Source: Prorocentrum cordatum (Eukaryota; Sar; Dinophyceae; Prorocentrales; Prorocentraceae). Taken from it: DNA of 62,000 nt. The notes under the pieces were generated by a model. The model was given only the letters and a program-made list of their open reading frames with translations, searched no databases and was not told the origin of the DNA. The stretch covers positions 440,001 through 502,000 of the forward strand of contig CAUYUJ010017837.1 of the NCBI GenBank assembly GCA_963575745.1. Reading direction: 5' to 3'. Positions 43,012 to 52,815 of the stretch are shown piece after piece; positions within the stretch are counted from its first letter, which is position 1, and each line of letters opens with the position of its first letter. The position numbers were made by a program, and so were the translations under genes.

Positions 43012-43389
43012 GATCCGACGTCGTGGAAGAGCTGCAGCAACGCGAAACAGTTCACGACTGGAGCCCCAGACCCCATCTTTCTTCAGCGCTTCTCGAGCCA
43101 GATCCATCTGCGAGGGTCACGGGGCCGGCAGCCGGGCGAGAACGCGAGGTGTGAAGCAGTTGCACCGTCCAGATCTCGGGGTGGAGCTGGCTTGGCACAC
43201 GGCTGCTTAGCTCCCTGATACGCCCGTGGTGGCACGCCAAACGTGCCGTGCTGAAAACGTTCTCGACAGCACGCTGCGTGTTGGCTCAGCGTGTCGGCCC
43301 ACGGTTCGGCGCACGTGCGGCGCCAGGCCCACGTTTTCAGTGTACTTGTCCAGCTCCGTGTCGACACGCTGCGTGGTGCGTGCTTCGTA

Positions 43390-43565
43390 CAGTCGGGGCG
43401 CTGAAGAAGGAACCCTTTTCGTTGGGGAGGGGCTCGATGCTCCTTAAGTGTTTCACAGCTTGCCTCAGGTTTTCCTTAGGTTTTCGATCGGAAATCGAAG
43501 TTGAACTTATGGAAAAAATGGGCCTCGTTCCTTATTTAGGGTTCCTTAGGTCAACGCCCCGACTG
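43390..43565. mobile_element. MITE, Tc1/mariner-like ends (176 bp, TA-flanked), copy 1
   Basis: Begins TA|CAGTCGGGGCGCTGAAGA and ends GTCAACGCCCCGACTG|TA. The TIR core of 12 bp (CAGTCGGGGCG plus) is perfect and extends imperfectly through AAGGAACCCT. The TA target and CAGT start are hallmarks of Tc1/mariner-derived MITEs. There is no transposase inside. Confidence 0.8.
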
Positions 43566-43949
43566 TACCACGGGCAAGCCACGCTTGGCGTCGTTCAAGA
43601 GGTGGCCGACGTGGAGGACGAGGGCAGCCCGTCCGAGCGCCAGCGCATCTTCGCTGGCGCCACGTGGGCGCATGCGCTCCGGCGCCCGGTGGCCCCCGGG
43701 GCCCTGGCCGCACAGGCCCCGAGGCGAGGCGGTGGATTAGAATGTCGGGGGCGGAAAAGAGGGGGGTGATGACTACGGGGGGGTGGATATCATGGCGGGG
43801 GCCATGATATTTCCCCAGATTTCATGGCGCCTCTCCTTGTTTCATTACCTCCCTGGCCCCCCCGCTGGGCCGCGCAAATGCCGCCGGTCATGATTTGCAC
43901 CCCCCCCTCTTGGACACCCCCCTCTTGACCGCTCCCGAGAAAGGGGGAC

Positions 43950-44067
43950 GTCGTCGTTGTCGCCGTCGTCCTCCTCCTCCTCGTCGTCGCCCTCGCCCTC
44001 GCCCTCGTCCTCGCCCTCGTCCTCGCCCTCGTCCTCGTCCTCGTCGTCGTCGTCGCCCTCGTCCTCG

Positions 44068-44143
<76 letters not shown>

Positions 44144-44145
44144 GC
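43950..44145. repeat. (CTCGTC)n / (GTC)n microsatellite
   Basis: CTCGTCCTCGCCCTCG-type units followed by (GTC)14-like repeat, joined directly to the 85-bp satellite. Confidence 0.9.
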
Positions 44146-44179
44146 TCGGCACGGGGAGGGCGGGCGTCCGAGGGGGCAA

Positions 44180-45655
44180 AGGGCCGCCTCGGAGGCCTCG
44201 GAGCAGAGGAGGGCGAGCTGAGGCCACGGCGGCTGGACTCCAGGGGCCCCCCTCGGCACTGCGGAGGGCCGCCTCGGAGGCCTCGGAGCAGAGGAGGGCG
44301 AGCTGAGGCCACGGCGGTTGGACTCCAGGGGCCCCCCTCGGCACTGCGGATGGCCGCCTCGGAGGCCTCGGAGCAGAGGAGGGCGAGCTGAGGCCACGGC
44401 GGTTGGACTCCAGGGGCCCCCCTCGGCACTGCGGATGGCCGCCTCGGAGGCCTCGGAGCAGAGGAGGGCGAGCTGAGGCCACGGCGGTTGGACTCCAGGG
44501 GCCCCCCTCGGCACTGCGGATGGCCGCCTCGGAGGCCTCGGAGCAGAGGAGGGCGAGCTGAGGCCACGCCTCGGAGCAGAGGATGGCCGGCGGAGGCTGA
44601 GGCCACGGCGGTTGGACTCCAGGGGCCCCCCTCGGCACTGCGGATGGCCGCCTCGGAGGCCTCGGAGCAGAGGAGGGCGAGCTGAGGCCACGGCGGTTGG
44701 ACTCAGGGGCCCCCCTCGGCACTGCGGATGGCCGCCTCGGAGGCCTCGGAGCAGAGGAGGGCGAGCTGAGGCCACGGCGGTTGGACTCCAGGGGCCCCCC
44801 TCGGCACTGCGGATGGCCGCCTCGGAGGCCTCGGAGCAGAGGAGGGCGAGCTGAGGCCACGGCAGCTGAACTCCAGGGCCCCCCTCGGCACTGCGGATGG
44901 CCGCCTCGGAGGCCTCGGAGCAGAGGAGGGCGAGCTGAGGCCACGGCGGTTGGACTCCAGGGGCCCCCCTCGGCACTGCGGATGGCCGCCTCGTAGGCCT
45001 CGGAGCAGAGGAGGGCGAGCTGAGGCCACGGCGGTTGGACTCCAGGGCCCCCCTCGGCACTGCGGATGGCCGCCTCGGAGGCCTCGGAGCAGAGGAGGGC
45101 GAGCTGAGGCCACGGCGGTTGGACTTCAGGGGCCCCCCTCGGCACTGCGGATGGCCGCCTCGGAGGCCTCGGAGCAGAGGAGGGCGAGCTGAGGCCACGG
45201 CAGCTGAACTCCAGGGGCCCCCCTCGGCACTGCGGATGGCCGCCTCGGAGGCCTCGGAGCAGAGGAGGGCGAGCTGAGGCCACGGCGGTTGGACTCCAGG
45301 GGCCCCCCTCGGCACTGCGGATGGCCGCCTCGGAGGCCTCGGAGCAGAGGAGGGCGAGCTGAGGCCACGGCGGTTGGACTTCAGGGGCCCCCCTCGGCAC
45401 TGCGGATGGCCGCCTCGGCCTCGGAGCAGAGGAGGGCGAGCTGAGGCCACGGCAACTCCAGGGGCCCCCCTCGGCACTGCGGATGGCCGCCTCGGAGGCC
45501 TCGGAGCAGAGGAGGGCGAGCTGAGGCCACGGCGGTTGGACTTCAGGGGCCCCCCTCGGCACTGCGGATGGCCGCCTCGGAGGCCTCGGAGCAGAGGAGG
45601 GCGAGCTGAGGCCACGGCGGTTGGACTTCAGGGGCCCCCCTCGGCACTGCGGATG
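44180..45655. repeat. 85-bp tandem satellite (about 17 units)
   Basis: Consensus blocks: GGCCGCCTCGGAGGCCTCGG, AGCAGAGGAGGGCGAGCTGA, GGCCACGGCGGTTGGACTCC, AGGGGCCCCCCTCGGCACTG, CGGAT. Units are over 95% identical. One unit at 44,565-44,600 is rearranged and one at 45,410 lacks GGAGG. Because no stop occurs on the minus strand, open frames of up to 590 codons run through it; I do not call them genes. Confidence 0.95.
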
Positions 45656-45722
45656 GGCGCAGGTCGGAACACTGCTGGGTTTTGGACCCCAGGAGGGGTC
45701 GGGAAAATCCGAGTTCGGGCTA

Positions 45723-45898
45723 CAGCCGGGGCGCTGAAGAAGGAACCCTTTTCGTTTGGGAGGGGCTCAGTGTTCCTTAGTTGTTTCACAGTTTGCCTTC
45801 GGTTTTCCTGAGGCTTTCGATGGGGAATCCAAGCTTAACTTTTGGGATCAAGGGGCCTCGTTCCTTATTTAAGGTTCCTTAGGTCAACGCCCCGGCTG
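45723..45898. mobile_element. MITE, Tc1/mariner-like ends (176 bp, TA-flanked), copy 2
   Basis: TA|CAGCCGGGGCGCTGAAGA ... AACGCCCCGGCTG|TA, same length and orientation as copy 1 and about 85% identical. The T-to-C change in the left TIR is matched by A-to-G in the right TIR. The two copies bracket the 85-bp satellite. Confidence 0.8.
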
Positions 45899-46424
45899 TA
45901 CCGTGATCTCGATTCGCCCCGCTCCGATCTAGGGAGGCCTCTCTGGAAGAGGCAGGGCGCGCCTCCCCGGGGCGCTTCGGGCAGCTGAGCCGCTGCAGCA
46001 CAGCCCCCGCGCTGAGTGGCGCAGTAGCGTGCCGAAAGGGCGGCAGGGGTCGGAGCGTGGAATTAACGCGCCACCCCTCGTGCTAAACCTATCGTGCTAA
46101 AACCTATCGTGCGGTTATTTCGGCCCCTCGGAATATCGAATAAAAATGCGGTGCTAAGATATCGCCGGGGGGGTTCTTAAATGCTTCCTGGGGTTACCTA
46201 CCCCGCTTTCGCTTCCAGGCAAAACCACGTCATACCACGCGCCTCCTCGTCAGGCGGCCTGACCAGTGCAGGCCGCAGTTTGGCATCGCTTGGTATCTCT
46301 TGGAAGCGAGGGTGGTCAAAGGCGAGGTAGGTTTGTTTGCCCCCTAAGGGGGGGAGCTGCGCCCTGGTCCCATCTGCCTCTGTGTAGGAGCTCCCCGTGT
46401 GGTGCACGCATTTGTCGGGCCTCT

Positions 46425-46565
46425 TCCTCCTTCCTCCTTCCTCCTCCGTGGCTCTTCCTCCTCCTCCTCCTCCTCCCCCCCCTCCTCCTCCCCCTCCTCC
46501 TCCGCCTCCTCCTCCTTTCTCCTCCTCCTCCTCCTTTCTCCTCCTTTCTCCTCCGCTGCCGCTCT
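46425..46565. repeat. (CTC)n pyrimidine tract
   Basis: TCCTCCTCC repeats with CTTTC interruptions. Confidence 0.9.
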
Positions 46566-46886
46566 CTGCTTCTCCACTTGTCTATCGCGCCTCCCGCCCC
46601 GCACGGCCTGCCGGTGGCGACCCGCGCGCTTGCGCTCGCTGGCGCTGCCGAAAAGACGTGCCGTGGGGCGCGCGAGCTCGACCTCCACCTTCCGCACCTT
46701 CGCGGCGGCAGTTGCCGCGCAGCGGCGGCGGCCGCCGTCGAGGCCGCAGCGGCGGTCTCGGCGGTCGCCGCGGCCGCGCCGCGGCGGCACCGCCTGCGCG
46801 GAAGGCTGGGAAGCTGGAGGCCGAGGGCAGCAGGCACTTCATCCTCCGAGGTCCGCCCCACTCGCCCTGTACCCGTGTAGTATCGT

Positions 46887-47049
46887 TCACCACCTACCAA
46901 ACCACCCCAACCCAACCCGAAGGCCTCAATTTGCCCTCCATTTCCAGTGGGGGGGGGTCGGGGAACGTTGAAAAAACACCCCCCCCAACCCGAAATTCGG
47001 GTCAAATTCGGGTCTTCGGGTTGGGTTGGGGTGGTCTGGTAGGTAGTCA
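46887..47049. mobile_element. Introner family 2, copy b (163 bp, TSD ATCGT)
   Basis: TCACCACCTACCAAACC ... GGTCTGGTAGGTAGTCA, flanked by ATCGT at 46,882-46,886 and 47,050-47,054. The TSD offers no G to complete an acceptor on the plus strand. On the minus strand, removing element plus one TSD joins MAVWTR to YYTGTGRVGRTSEDEVPAAL in frame, so it may interrupt a minus-strand exon. Confidence 0.85.
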
Positions 47050-47059
47050 ATCGTGTCCA

Positions 47060-48640
47060 TACCGCCATCTAGCGGCGTACCCGTTCAGAGGACGTCGTTT
47101 CAGGTGGTTGCCGAATTCGCCGAGCTCGTCATCACCACCACTGGGCCTAACCCCTCGCCCATCAGGGGTGGGCTGCGCCCTGGGGCCTACCCCCTCGCCC
47201 TGCTGGGGTGGCGAAGATGATCCAGTCGGAGGTGTTGCCGTGCACAGCGCACGCGACCTTGGGCCTAACCCTGCGCTGGTCCTTGGGGAGCTGCGCGTAC
47301 ACCGCGGGCGCTCCCATCGCTTGCACGGTGTCCCAGCGCGCTCGCAGGGCTGCCAGGTTCTCCTCGTTCTTGTCGGTGGCGTGTCTTCGATCTCGTCCTC
47401 GAGGTCCTCCTCGAAGACGCGCCACGGGCTTCGGATTGTCGGTGGGATTCGGCTTCTCTCCCATTCGCCGTGAATGCAGAACCGTAGCTGATGACGTGCG
47501 ACTGGCCATTCTTCTCGCGTGTGCACGCGAGGGCGGGTAGCGCCACTGGAGTAGTATCCGCTGCCACTGCCCGCGTCCCCGCTGCCACTGCCCACCTTCT
47601 GAGTGCTGCCACTGTCCGCCTGCTTTTGACCTTTACTGCCACTGCCCGCCGACTCTTGACAGCCGCTGCCACTGCCGTCACTTCCACTCGCGCCCTGCAG
47701 CCACTGCCCGCCTTTTTGATGCTGGATGTGGCTCTCCACCAAGTCCTCGTCCTCTCCGTCTGGGTCCTCGTTCAAGCGGCCCTGTAGCTGATGACGGCTG
47801 GGTTCCGATACGCCGTGGGCGCCATCGCCGTAACATGAAGTCGGGCGTCTCCCTCTACAGGGGGAATATTCAAAAATAGTATAAAAAATAGTCTGGGGAC
47901 GATGGTTTGGCCATTTTTAACTATTTGTTGTGTTTGGAATATGTTTTACTTTCCGTCCAAAATCCCTTTGTAGGGGGACATGCCCGACCTAACCGTAACC
48001 TCGCTGCCACTGTCCGCATCCCTGCTGCCACTGCTCGCCTTCCGGGTGCTGCCACTGCCTGCAGATTCTTGACCACTAGTGCCATTTTCCGCCAAATCTT
48101 GACCGCCGCTGCCACTGCCATTATCTCCGCCCGCGCCTCGTTGCCACTGCCCGCATTCTGGGTACTGATACTGGCTCTTCGTGACCTCATCCACTGACTT
48201 TGCGGCACGTACGCTCGCAGCCGCTGCTCGCCTTTTTCTGCGTGTTGCTTGTGGAAGTGTGGCTGATGACGTTCGGGCTCAGCGCGGTCACACCCGTCTA
48301 GCACGGCTGCCCCAGAGCTCCTTGTAATTTCTCTCTTTGCTGGCGCAGGCTGTTGAGCCAAAATGTTGTGTTTGAGCCAAGCTGTTGTTTGAGCCGCGCC
48401 ATTGTGTCTTGATTCTTGACCGCTGCTGCCATTGCCGTCGCTTCCGCCAGCTGCCTGGGGCCACGCACCTCCTTTCTCGCAGGGGTCGTTCGCTTCGGCG
48501 CTGTAGCTGATGACGTCTGGCGTCCAGCGCTGTCCCCAAAAAGGCTCGTGATGCGCTCGTTGCCACCACTGGTGCCACTCTCGCAATTGGCGCTGCAGCT
48601 CGGACATGTGTTGACGTTTAGACTGCAGTTGATGGCTCGT
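47060..48640 (-). CDS. Gly/Ser-rich protein gene, modular and duplicated, unknown function
   Basis: Minus-strand reading, from high to low coordinates. A Gln/Trp-rich segment (SELQRQLREWHQWWQRAHHE, WTPDVISYSAEAND) is followed by two related Gly/Ser modules (GDNGSGSGGQDLAENG and GSGSTRKASSGSRDADSG at about 48.2-48.0 kb; ASGSDGSGSGCQESAGSG and SGSTQKVGSGSGDAGSG at about 47.7-47.55 kb). A compact coding-like block lies at 47.42-47.2 kb: EENLAALRARWDTVQAMGAP, AVYAQLPKDQRRVRPKVACA, VHGNTSDWIIFATP. Blocks are in different frames, so introns or breaks are needed. VISY-coding GTAGCTGATGACG (plus strand) occurs several times at module ends. I do not recognise the family. Confidence 0.4.
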
Positions 48641-48649
48641 TGCTCGCTG

Positions 48650-50830
48650 TGCCGCCACCTGGCGCGCTTTCCGCGCGAGGCGACCTTGAGCAGGAGCTGT
48701 ACAGGTTCGTCTTTTATGGTGTAGTCGCTCATGACATCCAGTGCACTCTGATTGGCACCACCCGCTTTGTTTTGGAAGGGATGCTGAAAGTGGCTTCGAC
48801 ACTTATGCAGAATCTGCACGTTTCTTGTCTTACGCTTTCATATCCCAAGCTGGCACTGCTTGCTGCCAACCCAAACATCACCAGATCCACTGTTGAGCAG
48901 GTCCCTGCCCTGAGCGAGGCACCCCGAGAGATTGCTCGCAACATCGGTGTTGACTATACCCATCGCCCCAGCAGGGGTCTAGCACACTCTGTGTGTTGAA
49001 ACACCGATTGAAAAAGGCGAGGAGGCGTGCCCTACGGCTTGCTCAGTTACGGAAGGCTGGAGGTCGAGTGCAACTGGTGACGAGGGCGTCAGTGCGTCCC
49101 GTCGTCATGTATGGTACTCATGTTACTGGTATGTCTACGGCACGCACACACGAAGTGCGCAAATACTACCATATTGCGATGGCGTCCAGACAGCATCGTT
49201 CCATAACCATGGACATGGCGCTCGACAAAGTTGTGCACCCTGCAGTCCCAGGACACACAGACGTCATATTCATGTAGTGCGCATGCCGATGGGATCGCGT
49301 TTTGCCGGAAGCGATGCTTGGTGAAACCATGAGTTGGGCGTGTCTGATTTTTGGTTCCATTACTCACTGGCACGATCTTTATGGCCCTGCTTCCGCTGTT
49401 GTCGCCACGTTGATTCGGGTCGGATGGTCTCTTCAGTTTCCGACGCTGTGGAAAGCTCCGGCAGGATACGTGATTGATGTCTCTACGATTGCTCCCAGAG
49501 ACGTCAAGACCATCATGGCCAGAGAGGCTGAGGTATTTGCATGGCGCCAATCAGCACCTCAGCACCCTTTGATGCAGCACCTGTCAGGGGCTCCGTTCCT
49601 TAACCCCATTCGGGCTATCCCGAAAGAGGGCGTATCTGGGTGAGCGTCTGCGCAGTCTCAGGCTTTGAAGGCTATTTTGGCTGGCAGCTTAGATATACGG
49701 CTGTGTTGTTCGCTTTGTCAACACGTGTCTCATGACCTTCAAGAAGCTACTAATCACTTGATTTGGGATCGTCCTGCCACGTAGCAATTTCGACAAGATC
49801 TTGGGTCTCCCGGAGCACATCAAACGGGTAAAAGATAGCCACCCTCACGACCCTGAATGGTATATTGCCCTTGTCCCCGACCCAGAGCGTCTCCTTTCTC
49901 CTCCCTCCGTTGAAATGGAGTTAATGGAGTTGGAGTGGGCGAAGGTGGGGTTCCAGGGCCAAGTTTTTACGTCCCCAGCTTTTGGAGATGGTTCGGGATT
50001 GCACGGACCCTCACCCCGAACGATCAGGTGCGGGATACCAGTTGCTTCGGTAAATCCAATGGGACATCCCACTACTGTTGCTCATGGAGTTTATCCAAGT
50101 CGTGTGCAATGTGTTCCTGGCGCTGAAACTTTTGCTCTTTAGGTGACGATCAAAGCTATCTTTATTATTATGATTGCCAGTGGGTGGTGGATACGTGGTT
50201 CCTCCCTCCGAGTGCGTCGTGCAATGGCATGTGCGTGCATGCTGATCTTTGGAAGGCTATTCACGATAAGGCGAGCGACATGGGCTATGAACACATCCAC
50301 ATACATAAGGTGAAAGCTCACTTACCAGAGCAAGCTGACGAATAGCCTGTGTGGTGTACTCGTGCGAATGCTGTTGCAGACATGTATGCTAAACGTGGAG
50401 CTGCACTCCACGTGGTCGATGACGATGCCCTAACGCGCATCAAGCGTAGCACAGTAGTTGTCGCTATCAGTGAAATATGTATTGCTTATGTAGTGTCTAA
50501 CGCCTTGAAGCTGCTCGAAACGTGTCCATCCCTCCCCCCTCCAGTGGGGCCTCCTGCTCGGGGGCTGGTTGTTCCGGCCCCTCCCTGGGTGAGTTGCCAC
50601 CAAGTCGCATGGGACACGAAAGCTTCGAGGTTGAGGTGCTAACTGGGCTCCCAGCAGCGATAAATTCGTTATCTCGAAGGCGGAGTGCCGAGCCGCTGAG
50701 GGCTATGGTCACGTGCTCCGAGCATGTGGGCAGCATGTATTCTGCCGCGCTTGTGGGCACTTATAGTGCGACCAAGATTGACAAATAAGCGCGCGCGGGC
50801 TGATATTACTAGGCGCAGGCTTGCGCGTCT
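48650..50830 (+). pseudogene. LINE ORF2 3' half: RT C-terminus, zinc motif, RNase H; decayed
   Basis: Blocks: RT palm end and thumb at 48,700-49,270 (FVLEGMLKVASTLMQNLHVS, SYPKLALLAANP, NIGVDYTHRPSRG, MYGTHVTGMSTARTHEVRKY). A connecting region follows (LYGPASAVVATLIRVGWSLQ), then a Cys/His motif LCCSLCQHVSHDLQEATNHL. The RNase H domain keeps all four acidic positions: FGDGSGLHG, VPGAETFAL, DCQWVVDTW and NAVADMYAKRGA, with KVKAHLPEQADE before the last. A final Cys motif (FCRACGHL) lies near 50,745. In-frame stops at 49,275, 49,641 and 49,783 and several frame shifts disable it. Where the RT active-site YxDD is expected I read VVAHD. The order is that of dinoflagellate non-LTR elements with RNase H. 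Confidence 0.65.
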
Positions 50831-51084
50831 GATGGATGGCCGGGACCTCCGCACAGATCAAGACCTCGGGCGAGTAACGATCTCGTGTCCACAATTGTTT
50901 GACGATCTCAGCGAGTACGGGGCCCCTATAGATATAGATCCCCGTTACCTCGGCATGCCAATACTTCTGTATTGTATGGCTCGGTGACGAAAGCGGGCAC
51001 TGAGCGCGCCAACTCCGTGACATTTGGGAGTATGGTATTGAGCATGCGGAATAATTGCACGAATTTCCGCCCTGACGATTTTCA

Positions 51085-51238
51085 GGAGGGGAAGGATAAG
51101 GAGGAGGAGGATTAAGGAGGAGGGAAGATTCCTCCTCCTTAATATTTCTCCCCCTTTTTTCCCCTTTTTCCTCCTCCTCCCTCCTCCTCCCCCTCCTCCT
51201 TAATCCCCCTCCTCCGTAATCCTACCCCTCCTTAGATT
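51085..51238. repeat. Long imperfect palindrome of GGA/TCC sequence
   Basis: The left arm AGGAGGGGAAGGATAAGGAG, GAGGAGGATTAAGGAGGAGG pairs with the right arm CCTCCTCCTTAATCCCCCTC, CTCCGTAATCCTACCCCTCC. A shorter inner pairing exists around GAAGATTCCTCC. The arms keep matching ATTA/TAAT interruptions, so this is more than two opposite microsatellites. Confidence 0.75.
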
Positions 51239-51929
51239 TCTTCTGTGGTACACCCGCAGAGGCGACTTTAGTGCCACAAGGGGGGTACGATTTGTCCGCC
51301 CCAGCGTGTTCTCGTCGACGTGCAAGCTGGGAATGTCGGGCAATTAAGGGGGTACGGGAATTTAGGGGGGTACGGGAGCGTGGCCTTTTGAGCCACTTGA
51401 GCCACTGGGAGTGTGGCCGACACGTCAGGCATTGTTTTGATGTTTTTGTCATCGCCTGGGCCCCTGCCCCGGCTTTGCTGCTGCTCCAGCGCCTGGCCTT
51501 GCAGGCTGGACGCAGCCTGTCTCACCTTCGTCGTGTCGTCGTTTCGCTTTCTCTTTTGGGGCTCCCCCACGTGTGGGCCTCGCCACGTTCTGAGTTCTGA
51601 GTCCTCCTCCTCATCCTCCTCCTGTCGCTTGCCGCCTCTTCCTCCTCCTCCTCATTTTCCTCCACTTCCTTGCCTCCGCCTCCTCCTCCTTTTACGTTAA
51701 ACTACCGTGGGGAAATAGTCTGTCGCGCTCGTGCAAGTGAGAAAAAGCACAACCGACTCGGGTCTCTGTACCCGGCGGGCGCCGCGGAAAATGCGGGAGA
51801 AGGAGCCCAGGAAAAGAAAAGCAAAGAAAGTGGGCGCCAGCCAGGTAGAGGTCGACACCAACCTTAGTAGACAAACTCCTCCCCCCCCCAAAAAAAAATA
51901 GTACCCCGTCGTCAATGGCAAGGATCGCC

Positions 51930-52690
51930 TCGGTCAGGTAAAGAGAAGAAAGGCGATGCAGGCGGCTAGGTGCGAAACTGAGATGAGAAGCAGTTCTAGG
52001 CTTGCTGCCCAGGGTTTTAGGTTGACCCCAATGGTAGGTACGTCCTCCCAAGCACGTTCAGACCCCATCCAGCCCACAACCCCCATCCACAAGATCAGAG
52101 TGAGGCTGGCTGAGTTTTGTTGGCAGGCAAGAGAAAGTGAGTTATAGGCTGCCCCTGTGGACTCGACTGTCATAGCCTGTGGAAACACAGGCTTGCAAGG
52201 TGGCACAATCTGTAGTGTAGGAGAGGCCTGCAGCAAGAAGTGGTTGGCAGTACAGTGTAGCAGTTCTTGGGTTGCTGCCCAGAGTTTGTTAACCCCAAAT
52301 CATGCAAGTACTTCCATTCCCAACCCACCTCACTTATCAGAGAACCCCCACCGCCCATCCCCAAGGTCAGAGCGAGGCTGGCGGTGATGCATGGTTGTCG
52401 GTTGTATCAACAAAACGTGATATCCTATAGGCTTGCCCGGTGGACTGGCCTGTCACAGCCTGTGTAGGTACAGGTTTGCAAAAGAGGTTGAGGCAACAGG
52501 GTATGCGAAAAAAGTGGGGTCGCGCCTGTAGGCCAGGATACCCCACAGCAGAAAGCCTTGGGTACAGGAGGGCAAATAGAGTGATTGTAAATGTTGGAAG
52601 TTCTTGGCCTGCTACCCAGTTTTTTTGGTTTACCCCGAACCACCTGGACTTGGGGCCCCGTGCATGTTGTAAGTTCTTTTCGGGCTTAGC
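51930..52690. repeat. Diverged tandem duplication of ~290-330 bp
   Basis: The landmarks CTTGCTGCCCAGGGTTTTAG / TTGCTGCCCAGAGTTTGTTA / CTGCTACCCAGTTTTTTTGG (51,998, 52,273, 52,607), ATCCACAAGATCAGAG / ATCCCCAAGGTCAGAG and GGACTCGACTGTCATAGCC / GGACTGGCCTGTCACAGCC recur in order. The block is lower in GC than its surroundings. Confidence 0.8.
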
Positions 52691-52815
52691 ACGAGCCCAT
52701 TTGTGACGTCAGGCTATCGACTGGCGCCGTGTTGGCTGGCCTAGTACACAACAGTGTCGTCCGAATGCAACTGATGTGCTACAAGTGAGATGGTACCGCG
52801 ACGGCTGTTGACTGT

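Noticed and set aside
43790-45562. 590-codon minus-strand open frame
   Set aside because: It is a by-product of the stop-free 85-bp satellite, with parallel open frames beside it and no unique domain.
43390-45898. Terminal repeats of one large element containing the satellite
   Set aside because: Each 176-bp copy has its own complete inverted ends and its own flanking TA, so two separate MITEs fit better.
48345-48415. DinoSL-like CATTTTGGCTCAA on the minus strand
   Set aside because: A 13-nt match, but it lies among repeated GGCTCAAACA units in a coding-like stretch, without the CCGTAG start, so repeat drift explains it better.
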